Positions 13,301 to 25,598 of a stretch of 64,000 nt of DNA are shown here, piece by piece. Each line of letters starts with the position of its first letter. Positions within the stretch are counted from its first letter, which is position 1. Below the pieces are notes generated by a model that was not told the DNA's origin, ran no database searches, and saw only the letters and a list, made by a program, of their open reading frames with translations. The stretch spans positions 6,282,483 through 6,346,482 of the forward strand of contig CM041546.1 of assembly GCA_023238725.1 (NCBI GenBank), given 5' to 3'. The DNA is from Scortum barcoo. Lineage: Eukaryota; Chordata; Actinopteri; Centrarchiformes; Terapontidae. Position numbers and translations under genes: made by a program.

Positions 13301-14655
13301 TCTTCTAATATAGATTTTTTAATGGTGGCATGATGGTGGTGCGATGCCTGAACAAGTAACCCTCAAGAGTGCATATTGTTCTGTCCCAGGGCTTTTAGCT
13401 CTTTGATGCTGGGTGTCTTTAAAAAAAAAAAAAGGGAAATAAAGGAAGAAAAAAAAAAAGATGGCATCCCATACAGCCCAGCTGAGGGATTCCTCGTTCT
13501 GTCACATTTGGGGATTGGATCCCATTTTCCAACTGAATGATTTCCCATGTTGCTTGCTAATGGATTGGATTTTATTTTAAATGAGAATTTTCCCATTTGA
13601 GTGATTGGGTCCCACTTATATGATATTCCCCCTCTTCCCACAGCGAAAACTGAAACCACGGTGCTGTTATAAGCTAAGAGTGTTCACCTACAATTCTGTG
13701 CCTTTCTTAGAGCCACTAAAGCTAAAATCTATAGTGTGTATATATTTCCTGCACCTAACTAGGCGCATCTAAGGTAACCTGTGTGTTTCATCCACCCCCA
13801 TATTTTTCTTTTCCTCCTATTTATTTCGCTGTGTCCCTCTCGCCAGGACGGAGATGGATATGTTTGTTTCCTCTGCTGGATTTTTAACAGTTTCTATGTT
13901 TTGCTTCTTTGGTGTGCAATACCCCACAGCTCCAATGAGTGGTAACAGTATGTGATTCACTCTTCACAGTATAAGCCACCCACCCTGCTGCCTATGTCCA
14001 CATCCTGTCAGTTAAACATAGAACAGCGCAGATTGAAAAACTCCACTTCAAATCAGTAAAACGTTTTTTTTTTTTACCTTATAGCATTCGCACGTACACA
14101 CACATGTTAAGAAAGGCAAACAACCAACCTTCCTGTCATTTTATTGACATCTCCTGCAGTGTTTTATTTCCTATTTGTATTGCTTGTCTCTGCAGCGATG
14201 GAATGTTACAGTGTTTTTGTTCCCTACAAATAAAGCAAAGAAAACACAAAAACTAGACTGAAACTATTCACTGTTTGATCCACAAAGCAGTGACACTTTT
14301 ATAGATTAATTAAAGTGGTAAATCAGCTATTGCAAGTCTCGGTTAATGAATACAAATAAATCCTGTCAGTCGTCAATGTTCCCAATTTGTGATGCAACAC
14401 AGTCCGGTTAAGTTTTTTGTCTGTTCACTTCAATTACTCGGCCTTGTCAGGTTTGCAGTTCTTGACAAAGCATTATGTTTTTTAGTAGCATTGACTACAG
14501 GGAAATGCAGTTATACACAACTACACACACCACTTAGTAGCTCAGTGTTTGTGTGGGTGGGCCTTTTTCTTTCAGTATTTTTGTTCCCACATTTTTCATG
14601 GGGATGTCGCACTTTAGAAGCACCTTGTACAGCAAAGCAAAGTGTTTAACAAGAG

Positions 14656-14675
14656 TTTTTTTTTTTTTTTTTTTT
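14656..14675 (+). repeat. Poly(T) run of 20
   Basis: Twenty consecutive T. No retrotransposon body was recognised on either side, so it is listed only as a homopolymer. Confidence 0.95.
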
Positions 14676-16436
14676 ACACCTCAGTCATATTATGATGTAT
14701 ACCCCAGTCATACCTGAATGTGTGAAGTGACAAAATATGTTGTGGAAGCCGAAAAAAATATTCTCTTGCTCCCCGAGTCAATAAAGAATTCTTTATTTCT
14801 ACCCACCTGTGTAATAAAGAGATTAACTTCATGAATAATACACCTGGTTAGTGATCAAATGTGACTGCAGTGTAAACTCCAGAGAAAAGAAATAATAAAG
14901 ACATTCAGTTGTTGGCGGCTTTGTCTCTCCTTCACCGTGCCTCCTCACTGTGTGCATCCACTCTGACTCTTTCTGTTACCGTTAAGTTTCACCAAGTGCG
15001 AGCCACTAAACAGCCAATTCTGCCTCCATTAATTTTCTATGAGACCTGAGCAGTTGCCTGCACAGTGCAGCAGTTTGGAGAGCAAACTAAGCCACGATGT
15101 TGGGATTTTCACAGCATGCGAGACTCCACTCTCCACCTGTTGGGACGCCGACAATGATAACACTGACACTGATAAGCCTGCAGAAAGACGAGGAAAGTCA
15201 TTGTGCTTGGGGCTACAAAGATCGATTTATGTGTGACTGTAGCAATCATTTTTGCTCATTCGATTTGGATTGAATTTCATTTTTTCAACGCCACGTCCTG
15301 TTTACTAAAAATGTACACATCTGAAGTCTTTAGATTCCCAAATATTTGGCTCAGACTGTGTTAATTAACTTGACGTGCCCAGAAATGACCCGTTTTTAGG
15401 GGGCAGACGCAGCTGTACCCAAATTCATCACGAATTCATCACTTTGTGTTACAGAGCCGCAAGAGCAAGAGCAGCAGGGGTCAAACTGACAATTAAAAAT
15501 GTCCTTCTTCCTTTTAAAGCCCTCTAGTGAAATGCAACAGATTGTCGTAATGTGACTGTGAAAGCAAGCTGAATAATTGATTTGACGCACCAGTTTGAGC
15601 AGCTTTTTCTACAGGTAATCTTATCTCTGGATAGTTGCTGTTGTTGCTGGTTGTTGTTTCCTCCTGATTGTGTAGCAACTAAGTTAGTCTCTAAGGAATA
15701 AATAACATTCATTGTTGTCATCAGTTTTTATAGCTCATCGCTGTGAATCAATATTAAGTAAGTCGCTGTATGTTTTTTGTCCTTTTCTCCCTTCAAAGAA
15801 ATGAATGATATCACCACAGGTAGCATGTGATGTGAATATGTCTCTGGCTGTAATCTTACTGTAGTATTACACACTGGCAGAATACATTCATTTATTTCCA
15901 TCATTTTATATGGCTCATAGACAAATACAAAAAAATGTCAGTTCAACAGATTGATTGTTTTAATAAAATGACTTAATAGACAAAATGTCTTCATAGGTTG
16001 GCTGGTATTTGCAGTGTATCCTTTTAACTTTTTGCACATTAGCCAGTACCAATTACTTAATAGCCTGTGGCAATCCTCTCACCATTTGTGCCCCTTTGGA
16101 GTCCTGGCTTGTAAAACTGATCTTGTATTATTGTCTTACTATGCCAGGAATGACAGATACCCTCTCCTGAAGGTGAAAATCAACAACAGCAGCCCGGAAA
16201 AAAAAGTATTTTTCCAACAAGATATTTAGTTAGGTTGTTTGATTTCACTCAATCGTATACACACACAGCCATACACACACACGTATACTCTTGCGTAATC
16301 AAATATCCCTTTGTGTTAAGACTGCATTTCTTCTTTTATTTCAATTAGTTTGCTGTCTCAAGCTGCAGCTCAAACATTTAATCTTCCCTGTATTTAATGT
16401 GTTGTTTTGGTGGTATTGTGCAATGCAATGACAGCA

Positions 16437-16456
16437 TAATCTGACATGTCAGATTA
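16437..16456. promoter_or_regulatory. Perfect 20-bp palindrome containing TGACATGTCA
   Basis: Positions 16437-16456 equal their own reverse complement. The core is two inverted TGACA half-sites, the recognition word of TALE homeodomain proteins (MEIS, PREP, TGIF). It lies deep in the 12.7 kb rbms3 intron. A regulatory role is inference. Confidence 0.3.
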
Positions 16457-19400
16457 AAATAATAATAGGATTAAACTCCAGGTATCCAAGAATGTGGCAG
16501 CAGTCCACAGAAATCTGTCATCTGTTTATAAAAATGAAAGTTTCTCTAATTATGTTCAAATTTCCTGCCCAACCAATACTGGCCTCCTGCTGCAGTCTCT
16601 GAAAAACACTAAATTTAAGCTCCAGGTGCAATAGGACAATCAACATATTATAACAATACTGATAGGTATGTGTATGTGTAGGCGAGTTTGTGCATGTAAA
16701 CACTGGCCCATGGCACTGACATATACAAACAACTTGCAGCAATAATGTTATGTATGTGAATGTTTGTGTCTGCATATATGGATGTATGCTATCATTGGGT
16801 TGTAGCATACAAAATGGGATAATACGACCGTCCCTCCTGTTGTTGTTATATATTGATTTTACCAAACACAGTTACTTCCACAGATATTTCTCACTCTGTT
16901 ATCATGGAGCATTACTCGATGTTAATGTGTGGGACACCAAGGACAAGTACACTGAGATTTAAAATTTAGTGTGTCATTCTTTTGCAGGCATCTGTCACAT
17001 CACGGGCAAAAGGCTTTTCTACATTACTCTTATTTTGCTCTCTCAGGATTAGCTACTTACCATTTTTTGCATCACTAATTCTAACAATAAATGGCCTCAT
17101 TTTGTCATCTCGCTTAAGTCCAAAAACTCAAACTTTTTGCTTTTCATGTGATAAGCCTTGGTGCATAAAAATAACAGATTCGATTCAAAACACAGAGATA
17201 TCCTTTTCATGCAAACGCCCAGGACAAACAATTGTTTTAGAACAGCAGGAGTTTCGTCTCTCTTTGTGCGCTACTTTAGAGAAGATGCAGAGACGAAAGT
17301 ATAAACTTGACAAGTTGTCAGCCGTCGACAATGTGGCTTTCTCTGTCTGTCCCAGAGAACAGCAACAGAAAAACAACAGATGCTGCCTTTAAGTCCGTAT
17401 CAAGTCTGCGTGAGTCCTCACGTCACTTATTTTCTCATACTTATGAAGCAGTAATCATTTAACACATAAATACACACAAACACATCAAACTTCTAACACA
17501 GTCATTTTTTACCTATAAACTTGACATTTAAATCCTCCCCACGTCATTTTCAAATATATCTTTTAATGCAAATTGAAAATAGTCATATACAGCCGATATA
17601 TTACCATATATGGAGCGACAGGCAACCAACTCGTGCATGTGATATGCCTCACTTATCCACTAAGCACACCCTCCCAATTTGGCAGTCTGTTTAAACTGCA
17701 AACATTTCCCATCTTTCCCTCTGCCTGTCAATGCCACTGCTGCCCTGTGCCTGTTCCTTCAGCCCCACCAACACCCCAACACCTGTACGCTCCGGGGGGG
17801 GGGACCTAACTATGTTCTGCTGCTGTAATAAACATTTCAAACATGACTTTTTTTACTGAAACTCATCAAAGCTTTTCTTCTCTTGAATTAACTGGACTGC
17901 TTATCATTGGAGATTTTGCAAAGTTCTCAGAAAGGATCGCTTCATGACTACGAGGGTCTAAATTTAATTCTTGTGGATGTAAGGTGGCCAAGGCAGTATT
18001 TGGGTGCAGTCAAACAGGAGTTCTGCAGTTTTCAGTCTCGTTTCCCATCTCTGCATTTCTCTCCAACACATTCATTGCATCCAACATAAGTGTTGCACAG
18101 TAAAGTACATCTCAGTGGCTTTGTGTTGTTTTGTGTGAAAAGCTCACATAGGAGGACTAACTCTCAAACAGGACTGTGTTTTTTTAATGCATTATTACAC
18201 TAATTTGCTAATAATCTTACTCATCTTCACGGTTCCTTTGACGCAGTGGGAACACACGCAGGAGTGCACAAAAGAAACTTTTCATTTTGTGCTGATTTTG
18301 GTGGTCGCTCCATCCGCTTCATTCCCGGCAGCAAGTAGACTGTTTCACAGAGAGGAGAGCAGGCGGCCGCTCCTTCAATTAGCAGCTGAAGCAACTCAAA
18401 TTCATTTCCTTGATTTTGTGGAAAATATCCAGTGGCAGGCATTAAGTATAACTATTAAAAACTAATAGAAATAGCCAGTCTTTTCGCTGTTGGTCTTGCT
18501 TTGCTTATGTAGGTCGTATAAAAGCATCGGCATGAAATTGAGATAACCAGTTAAAAACTCCATCGAGTGCTTTCAGGTAACTGAATTTAGTTCCTGTGGC
18601 TTCGCTGTTCCTGGAACCATTTGAAAGGGGCCATAACTTAAAAGCGCAGATCTAAACCTCAAACGGGGCGGCTGAAGAATGAAGGCCCGCAGTGAGCGAG
18701 CTGATAATGCTGAGAAGCAGACAGTATCGCACACTGTACACTATGTCTTTTCTGATTTTGTTTTCTGTCTTAATTTAAAAGCATCCATCATTTATACGCA
18801 CATCTTGGCCATTTATTGTGCTCCTCCTGGGCCTTGGCTCTTGTTTTTCACGAGGAAACCGCACTGAGTTTTGCAGCGAGACACAGTAATGCATCCACAC
18901 ATCACATACACACCTACACACAGAGCTGTTTACTGAATGTATATGGAGCGGAGTGGGTAAAGAGAGAGAGAGAGAAGGGAGGTGATTGAGAGAGATGAAT
19001 AGGAAAGGCGAGGGATGATAACAGAGGCCCAACCTTCTGGCCTGTTGTACGGGTAGAAATCAAGTTAAAACAGCGTAATGACAAAGTGCTCCTAAATGCT
19101 GTGTAATCACACAGCTCTGTGTTTCTCGGTCTACTTACCTTTGGAGTACTCATCCAGGCCCCAGGCATTCGAAATATCTCTCGTCTCAACCTTGACGCTC
19201 TGAATGCTTTTCTCCGCCGAGAGCGCCTCTTCTCATTTTTCAGTTTACTGAAATGAAGCAACATTTTTCTTGAAGTAGGCGAGGTAATTGTGTCGTTTAT
19301 TTTGGCATTCATAACGTGTGAATCAGTTTCAGCGTGATGATTTTGCCTTCGCTCGTTCATAGCGCTCTGCGTCTTCTAAGAATGTCTTTATGGCGCGAGG

Positions 19401-20890
19401 TGATGATGACTTGACTTTCTCCGCAGTTTGAAATCATTGCCAGTTAAATAAGACAAGAGTGCCGTTAATGGCCTCTTTTAAGATGCAGTCAATGGCTTGG
19501 TGGATGTATTAAAGTGACAAGTGAGAGGCAATGCATAAAAGTAGGTGGCTTATTCAATTTCAGGGTCAAAAGGTGTGTTTATAAAAACTGAATCAGGACG
19601 TGAACAGAATGCGTTTTGGTGTGACGGTGTCGCAGTGCTGCAATTACAGTTCACTGCTTTATAATTTCTGCATCTCAGTGGCATAAGACAAAAGTTATGT
19701 GCTGGATTTACCACACAGCTTTTGTTGTCATACACAGAGACACATTATACTGAAGCAGACATTTTCATTTCATTTTTTAATTATATACATTTATTACACT
19801 AATTCACCTTTATATTCCTTTTATAACTTAAACATTTATACATGTACATGTTTAATTGTATTACACATCTCAGGATGTACGTATGCTTATATAATATATA
19901 ATATTTACTGTGACCTTTGATGATTCAATATGACATTTTTCTATTTATTTCCATTTATTTCTGTCATTTACCACCTCCGTCAGAATATAATTTGCTCATT
20001 CTGTGTGACCACTCAAAGTCCAGGAAACGTTACCCTAGCGTCACATAAAACAGTACACTATCTGTCTGACTACATGAGCCATCAAATGTCTTCACTGAGT
20101 GTCCTGATTCATGTCGGGATAATAGTTGTTATTGTGTTTATTGAGTCATGCTGTCCTTGATGCCCAGAAATAGAAGCCATTATTCACACGCTCCTGCTTT
20201 CTAACAAATTCTAAAGACACGCTTTTAAAATAAAATAAATTAATACAGAACAAAGCCCTTCTGCAGGATAATCCTTCCCCGATCCTGCCACTTCCTGCTT
20301 TTTCAGGGGCCTGTGGGGGGATCTATCAGGTTGAAGTTGGAGTTTGGTGAACTTTTGTACGAGAGGTCACACTCCGCTAATCCTATTGGTAATCAAGGTT
20401 TTCTTCTTTCTCTGGTCCAGAAAAGGACCATGTTGTCTTTGGAGCAATCAGAACTGTGGTCTGTTGCCCGGGGTCAAGCTGCGTTGCGCTGTGAGTTATT
20501 TAGCGTATTAAGTATGCCTGTTTGGTTTGTCGTTTGAACCGCTCTCACCGCGCTTTGATGATTAGCCCGTGGCTTTGTTTCTACGTCAAGGCTGCTTTTG
20601 TCGCAGTATGGTTGTAGGGGTTGTAGAGATGGTGCGATAACTGCTGTTGTTTAGATGTTTGGATTAGGGCTGGAAGAGATAAATGTAAGAGCCCAAGTGT
20701 CACTTCAGGTCCAATTGGTTTACATTATGTGATGTATGTTTTTGTTTAAGCCTTTAAGTTCTTTAAATCTTGATATCTGAAGTGTAACTCTTAACCTAAT
20801 TCGTGATATTTTCCCTTTTCCAGCTATTTAAATGATTAATCCATCTTCGTGTTTGTCCTTGTCTCCCTCCGTCTCTGACTCACTCTGCAG

Positions 20891-20997
20891 CCCCTGCAGA
20901 GCCACTGCTGTGCAAGTTTGCTGACGGAGGCCAGAAGAAGAGGCAGACCCATGTCAAGTATCCCCAGAATGGCCGACCATGGACACGGGAAGGAGAG
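20891..20997 (+). CDS. rbms3: rbms3 coding exon after RRM2 (CKFADGGQKKR)
   Basis: The exon follows ...cactctgcag, enters in phase 1 and is 107 nt. It reads (A)PAEPLLCKFADGGQKKRQ, then THVKYPQNGRPW and TREGE, ending at GAG|GTGAGG in phase 0. The CKFADGGQKKRQ block ends RRM2 and is conserved in all RBMS proteins. The basic segment after it links RRM2 to the low-complexity C-terminal half. Confidence 0.95.
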
Positions 20998-23900
20998 GTG
21001 AGGCTTAAAAGTGTGTTTAATCATCAAAAAAAAAAAAAATCTCACCAGTACCAAATCCCCTTCAGCAGCCACAGCAGCTTTTTCTTTAAACACAAGTGGA
21101 GAAGTCAAACAAGAACCACGTCTTTCAATCGGTTTGTTACAACATAATCCTTTTTACCTTCTGCCACCGTAAAAGAAAGCAACGTGGAATTTTTTTCCTC
21201 AGGCTGAATTATGCCGTAGCAGACATTTCCAAAATCTACAATAGCCTCTCACTTCTCAGTCAGAATGAGTACACCATGTCGACTGAGAGGGTTTTTAAAC
21301 GGAAACAATGAAGTTAACAAAAGCAAAAGCAGTGTTTTTCCAACTTAGTCACAGTTATGAGTACAGTACATCCACAAACCTCTCTTAAACTCTTTCCCAC
21401 TCAGCTTTCTAGCAAAATCGTAACAGTAGTCTTATCACAATAGTCAGAGAGGTGAGAGTGTTGCAAACAGCACAACAGGTTGTACTGAAGCGTTTCACAG
21501 CTCAGTGTCCACAGCTGCTTCACAGAAAACACTACAGTGGGTCTAAAAAGTCATAATTTTCATCAACTGTAAATATCTGGCTGATGTGTCCTTTGACATC
21601 ACTTTCTTTTCCACATTTTTAACCAAGTTTCAATGGCTTGACAGGCCCCCCTACGGGGTCATTATCAGCTTTCATTTCCGATGACATACTTTAGGCTGAA
21701 TTAGAGATGCTGCTGACAGTATGAAAGCTGGCATATAGAGGTTGTTGAATTTAAAATACAAGGTTTCTGCAAGACCCCAGTGCCAAGTTGTTTTTTTTAT
21801 CCTTTTGTTGAAAACTCCCACCTCCAGTCTGTCATTTTCAGAGGAAATGAAACCTTGTGCAGCAGATTGAAGGCAGACTGACTGCCGCACAATGCAGAGA
21901 GTTCAGAAGTTGTTAGTGTCGATACCAAAGCTTTAATTTACAGAACAAGGGGAAGTGAATAATAATGTCGCCACCCACACGCCGAATGTAGTTTTTAACA
22001 GTTTGCCAAAATCTGCATTGCATGGAGGTTGGGAAAGAGCGGCGGTTGTGAAGTGAAACCAGGCTGAACCCCCTAACCCCCTAACTGCGTGAGGAAATGA
22101 GAGCCGCCACAACAAAAACAGGACGCCACAGAATGACCTTCATGTGTGTGTGTGTGAGTGTGTGTGTGGCAGGCGCAGATTCATCACACGTCTTAGTTAA
22201 CATGAGAGGCCCCCGGTGTGAGCGATTCTTTTTTTGTATCCTCTTGTCAACATTTGCGAAAAAAATAAATGATCGGCGCTTTCAATGGGATCGCTCGCAC
22301 ATTTTGTCCGTGGCCCAAGTCCTGACAAGCCCCGCTCGGGCTTGCTGAGGAAAACTCTTCTGTTAGCGCGGCTGTCGGAGCCAGGTCTCTGAGTCCAAGC
22401 AGGCTGATAGAGACATCTGGCCGCGGAGGTGCTTTGAAGGGCCTCACTGCGTCCTCACACTCAGTCAGCCGACCCTAATCTCCCAGAACCCCTCACTCCT
22501 AAATGAGTCTGGCCTTGGGACGATGACATGTGCACATGTTGCGCACACAATCACTCACACATATCTTTTGTGCAGAGAAACACGCACAGGACACACATGG
22601 GCTGATTATGATACAAGCACAGGCATGTTAAAGGACCCTCACTTCAGAGGAGCAAGACTACAAACCGACTACCAAATGATGACTACAACACCTCTTGTGC
22701 TGATTTCTTTTCTCTTTGTAGCTGATTTTGTCTCTTTGTTGTGCCTTTGTAGTCATCTTTGTGTTGGTTTTATGTCTCTTTATAGTAGTTTTGTATCTCT
22801 GTAGTCATTTTATGTCTCTTAATATTTTTTTATTTCTTTTTCTATTTTTGTTTCTTAGTTTTAGTTCTCTTTGTGGCGAATCTGCATCTCTGTTTTTGTT
22901 TCTTTAGTGTAATTTTTTCACATAAAACACTTATGTGAGATGGTAACAGTCACTTCAAAATGTGGTTTTGGTTCCTGGGGCCCCGTGACCCTATGGGCCC
23001 ATTCAGTAGTTCATCCGTGAGACTGCATCGTGAATGCAAACACAGAGAGATAGATGAGTGGTAACACATGTTGACGCGCCCTTTAACATAAACATTTGTG
23101 CAGTAACGTTGGTGTCATGCAGCCGTGAGGGATGTTGTCCAGTTTTTTTTTTGTTTGTTTTTTTTGCTGTTAGATGAAGAAAACTTAGAGGACAAGATGG
23201 AAACATCACAATGCTTCAAAGCGCTGATCTCCTTTAGTTCTGGCTCAGAAATCTTCTGTTCAGAGAGACAGTTCATCGTGAGACAGGGAACAAGACTGAC
23301 TCTTTGTGAGATTGACAGGGAACCAGCGGTGAATGAAAATTTTGCTCAAGGTGAAAACTGGGATTCATGTGAGTGTGTAATGCATTTTTCCCCCCTTGCT
23401 TTAAAACAGATGTTTGTTTAAGAGCTGGTGTTTAAATTGCTTTGGAATGATTAATTTTTGCTGTTTCAGGTCATCAATGTCTGGCATCCCTTTTATTGTG
23501 TCTGCAGTCTATATTCCCCCAGTCTTGGCTAGAAACAGTGTTTGGGGAAAAAACCAAACATCGCTGCAGAGTTCATCATCAGGACACACTTTCAACTCAT
23601 GTGCCAATTTGGAGAGAAGAGACTTGCGTGGAATACAGAACAAGTACAAATGACTTGCGTAGGGCTGCAGATAGAAGAGGAAAGGAGGGGGAAGGGGGGT
23701 ACACAGCGATAGAAAGAAGGATAGAGAAGAAGGAAAATAAAGATTAGAAGACTAATAACACTATTGTTGCTTTAAGTTTGTTCCAACATTACCGATAGGC
23801 AGTCAAGTGGATGGATATCTTTTTAAAGCTCGGCAGCGAGAAATACAGTCTCATTAATTTGCACATGATAGAGAAAGTGAGACACAGATAGGAAACATTC

Positions 23901-25554
23901 AGACAGTAAAGTGTCTGTAATGATACACACTTGACTTAATAGGGACAGCATTTAATGGAGGCGACAGAGAAGACTTAGCGACTAAAATGCACTCTCAGCT
24001 TGGCATTTCTTCTGATACTGATATAATGCATCTGCAATGCTAAACCTCATAATATTCACTCATACTGAGTCATATAGTAATAACTGAGCCCTGTTACTGA
24101 TGGAGATTGCTACAGTAAGATTATGGTATAGTCTTCTTTTATTTTGAGTATTGTGGGAAGATATTTTGAGTTAAAAGTGATAACAGTATGCATAATGGTG
24201 CTGAAAACTTAATATTAGGTTAGAAGTTACAACTACTCCCAAACTTTGTGAGGTGTTTTGTGGAAGTCATGTTCAGTGAGATGAAGTTTGAGTTCATTTT
24301 GACTGATTAAGTAGTTTTGGTGCTTTTTGGCCACTGTCACAGTTTCCCAGCTGACGGTGCAGGTGTTTGCAGCGACAACAAGTACTGCGTGTGTCTGTGA
24401 CAGCACAGACAAAACAATTTTAGAACTTATCAGGAACTTCCATTTCTTCCATTTCCTCTCTCAGATTGTCTCTTTTCTCTTCCTCTGCGCCTTCGCTGAG
24501 CCTCACAATTGGGAATATGTGCTAATTTTCACTCAATTTGAAACATGTTCAGCTCAAGCAGATGTGCCGTCACCTCGGTTCAAGGCGTCCGGTGTGGAAT
24601 TATGTGTTTCTGCTCTGTTATTTGGAGAAAAGTTAGTCCAGGCAAGTTAAAAAATTACATCCATTTTATTGTGGACATTCTCATCAAGACGTTACCTATT
24701 ATTCTTCATTTTACAACAGAATAAGGGCCAAGTATGAGAACACATACAAGGCATCTCACTTTTTTTTTCATTACTTTCAGTGCACTGACACAAAAATACA
24801 CCTAACAGCTAAGGACAAGGACCACAAAGTTGAACAAATAAAGGTGAAGAATAAACAGTAATATGTACACAAGTATTTGAAAAGTAATAAAATATAAAAA
24901 TACACCATGTAAATGCATTAATCCATATAGCCAGGATCATCTTGTTAGCTATTTTTTGTTTTGATGAAAGAGATTCAGTTCAGAATCTATTTTAAAACTA
25001 CCAGTGATTAAACATTTTTCAACATTTAATTACTAACTATTGAGAAATAAATCAGAAATCTGCTCTTGTGTGTTGTTTGTAGTCATGTCTATAACAATCA
25101 TTCATCACTGTCCTTTTATTTTATTATATCAGTATATGTTTATCAGTATTTTTGAGCATTATAAGTACAGGTTAATGCGGTCACACCCAATCATGCCGAA
25201 TAATTCTCTTGTACAGAAGTGCTTTGAATCATAAATTATTATTTATCTAGCAGGTCTTTGTATCCCACTCACTTGTTTAATTTGTAGAAATTGAAGTCAA
25301 AGCTTAATTTGTGTTCATTGTTTATTTTACAAATCATTCTGCCTTCCCTGTCTACTGTGCCTGTCCCCTCTCAATTCATTAGCTTTATTGGCCTGACCAT
25401 TCATCAGAAGCAATATCGCTCAAGCAGCTTTTAATGTCAGTTTACATCACCAAGCGTTTACATGACAAAATCTTAATGGGAGAGTAAACACAAATGATTC
25501 AAAAGGAATTTCAGTTGTTTTAACCTTTAGGTGTGTGTTTCTCTCTTTCCGCAG
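20998..25554. other. rbms3 intron, 4.6 kb
   Basis: No exon seen. It contains a GC-richer unique stretch (22190-22460) and a degenerate T-rich minisatellite (22690-22915). The rest is A/T-rich unique-looking DNA. Confidence 0.75.
22690..22915 (+). repeat. Degenerate T-rich minisatellite
   Basis: About eight or nine imperfect units of roughly 25 bp share the core TTTNTGTCTCTTTGTAGT (for example gattttgtctctttgttg, ttttatgtctctttatagta, gttttgtatctctgtagtca, ttttatgtctcttaat). Unit borders drift and the last units are eroded. Confidence 0.6.
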
Positions 25555-25598
25555 AGTGGTATGGCGTTGACGTACGATCCCGCCGCGATGCAGAACGG
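25555..25598 (+). CDS. rbms3: rbms3 44-nt micro-exon (MALTYDPAAMQNG)
   Basis: This short exon sits between ctttccgcag and the donor GG|GTAGGT. It reads SGMALTYDPAAMQNG, matching the family block (A)GMALTYDP..QNG. It enters in phase 0 and leaves in phase 2, so the last Gly codon is split GG|G. Its acceptor lies after a C/T-rich run. A gene finder could miss it because of its length, but both neighbouring exons require this phase. Confidence 0.93.

Larger units (their letters stand above)
8210..20890. other. rbms3 intron, 12.7 kb
   Basis: The largest intron in the window, with no exon seen. Contents: a G/A-rich stretch at 9080-9400 ending in a (CT)n(CA)n tract at 9466-9508; a dispersed-repeat-like segment at about 9950-10145; a retrotransposon tail at 10205-10320; T20 at 14656-14675; a perfect 20-bp palindrome at 16437-16456; and a GC-richer unique stretch at about 19030-19440. 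Confidence 0.75.
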
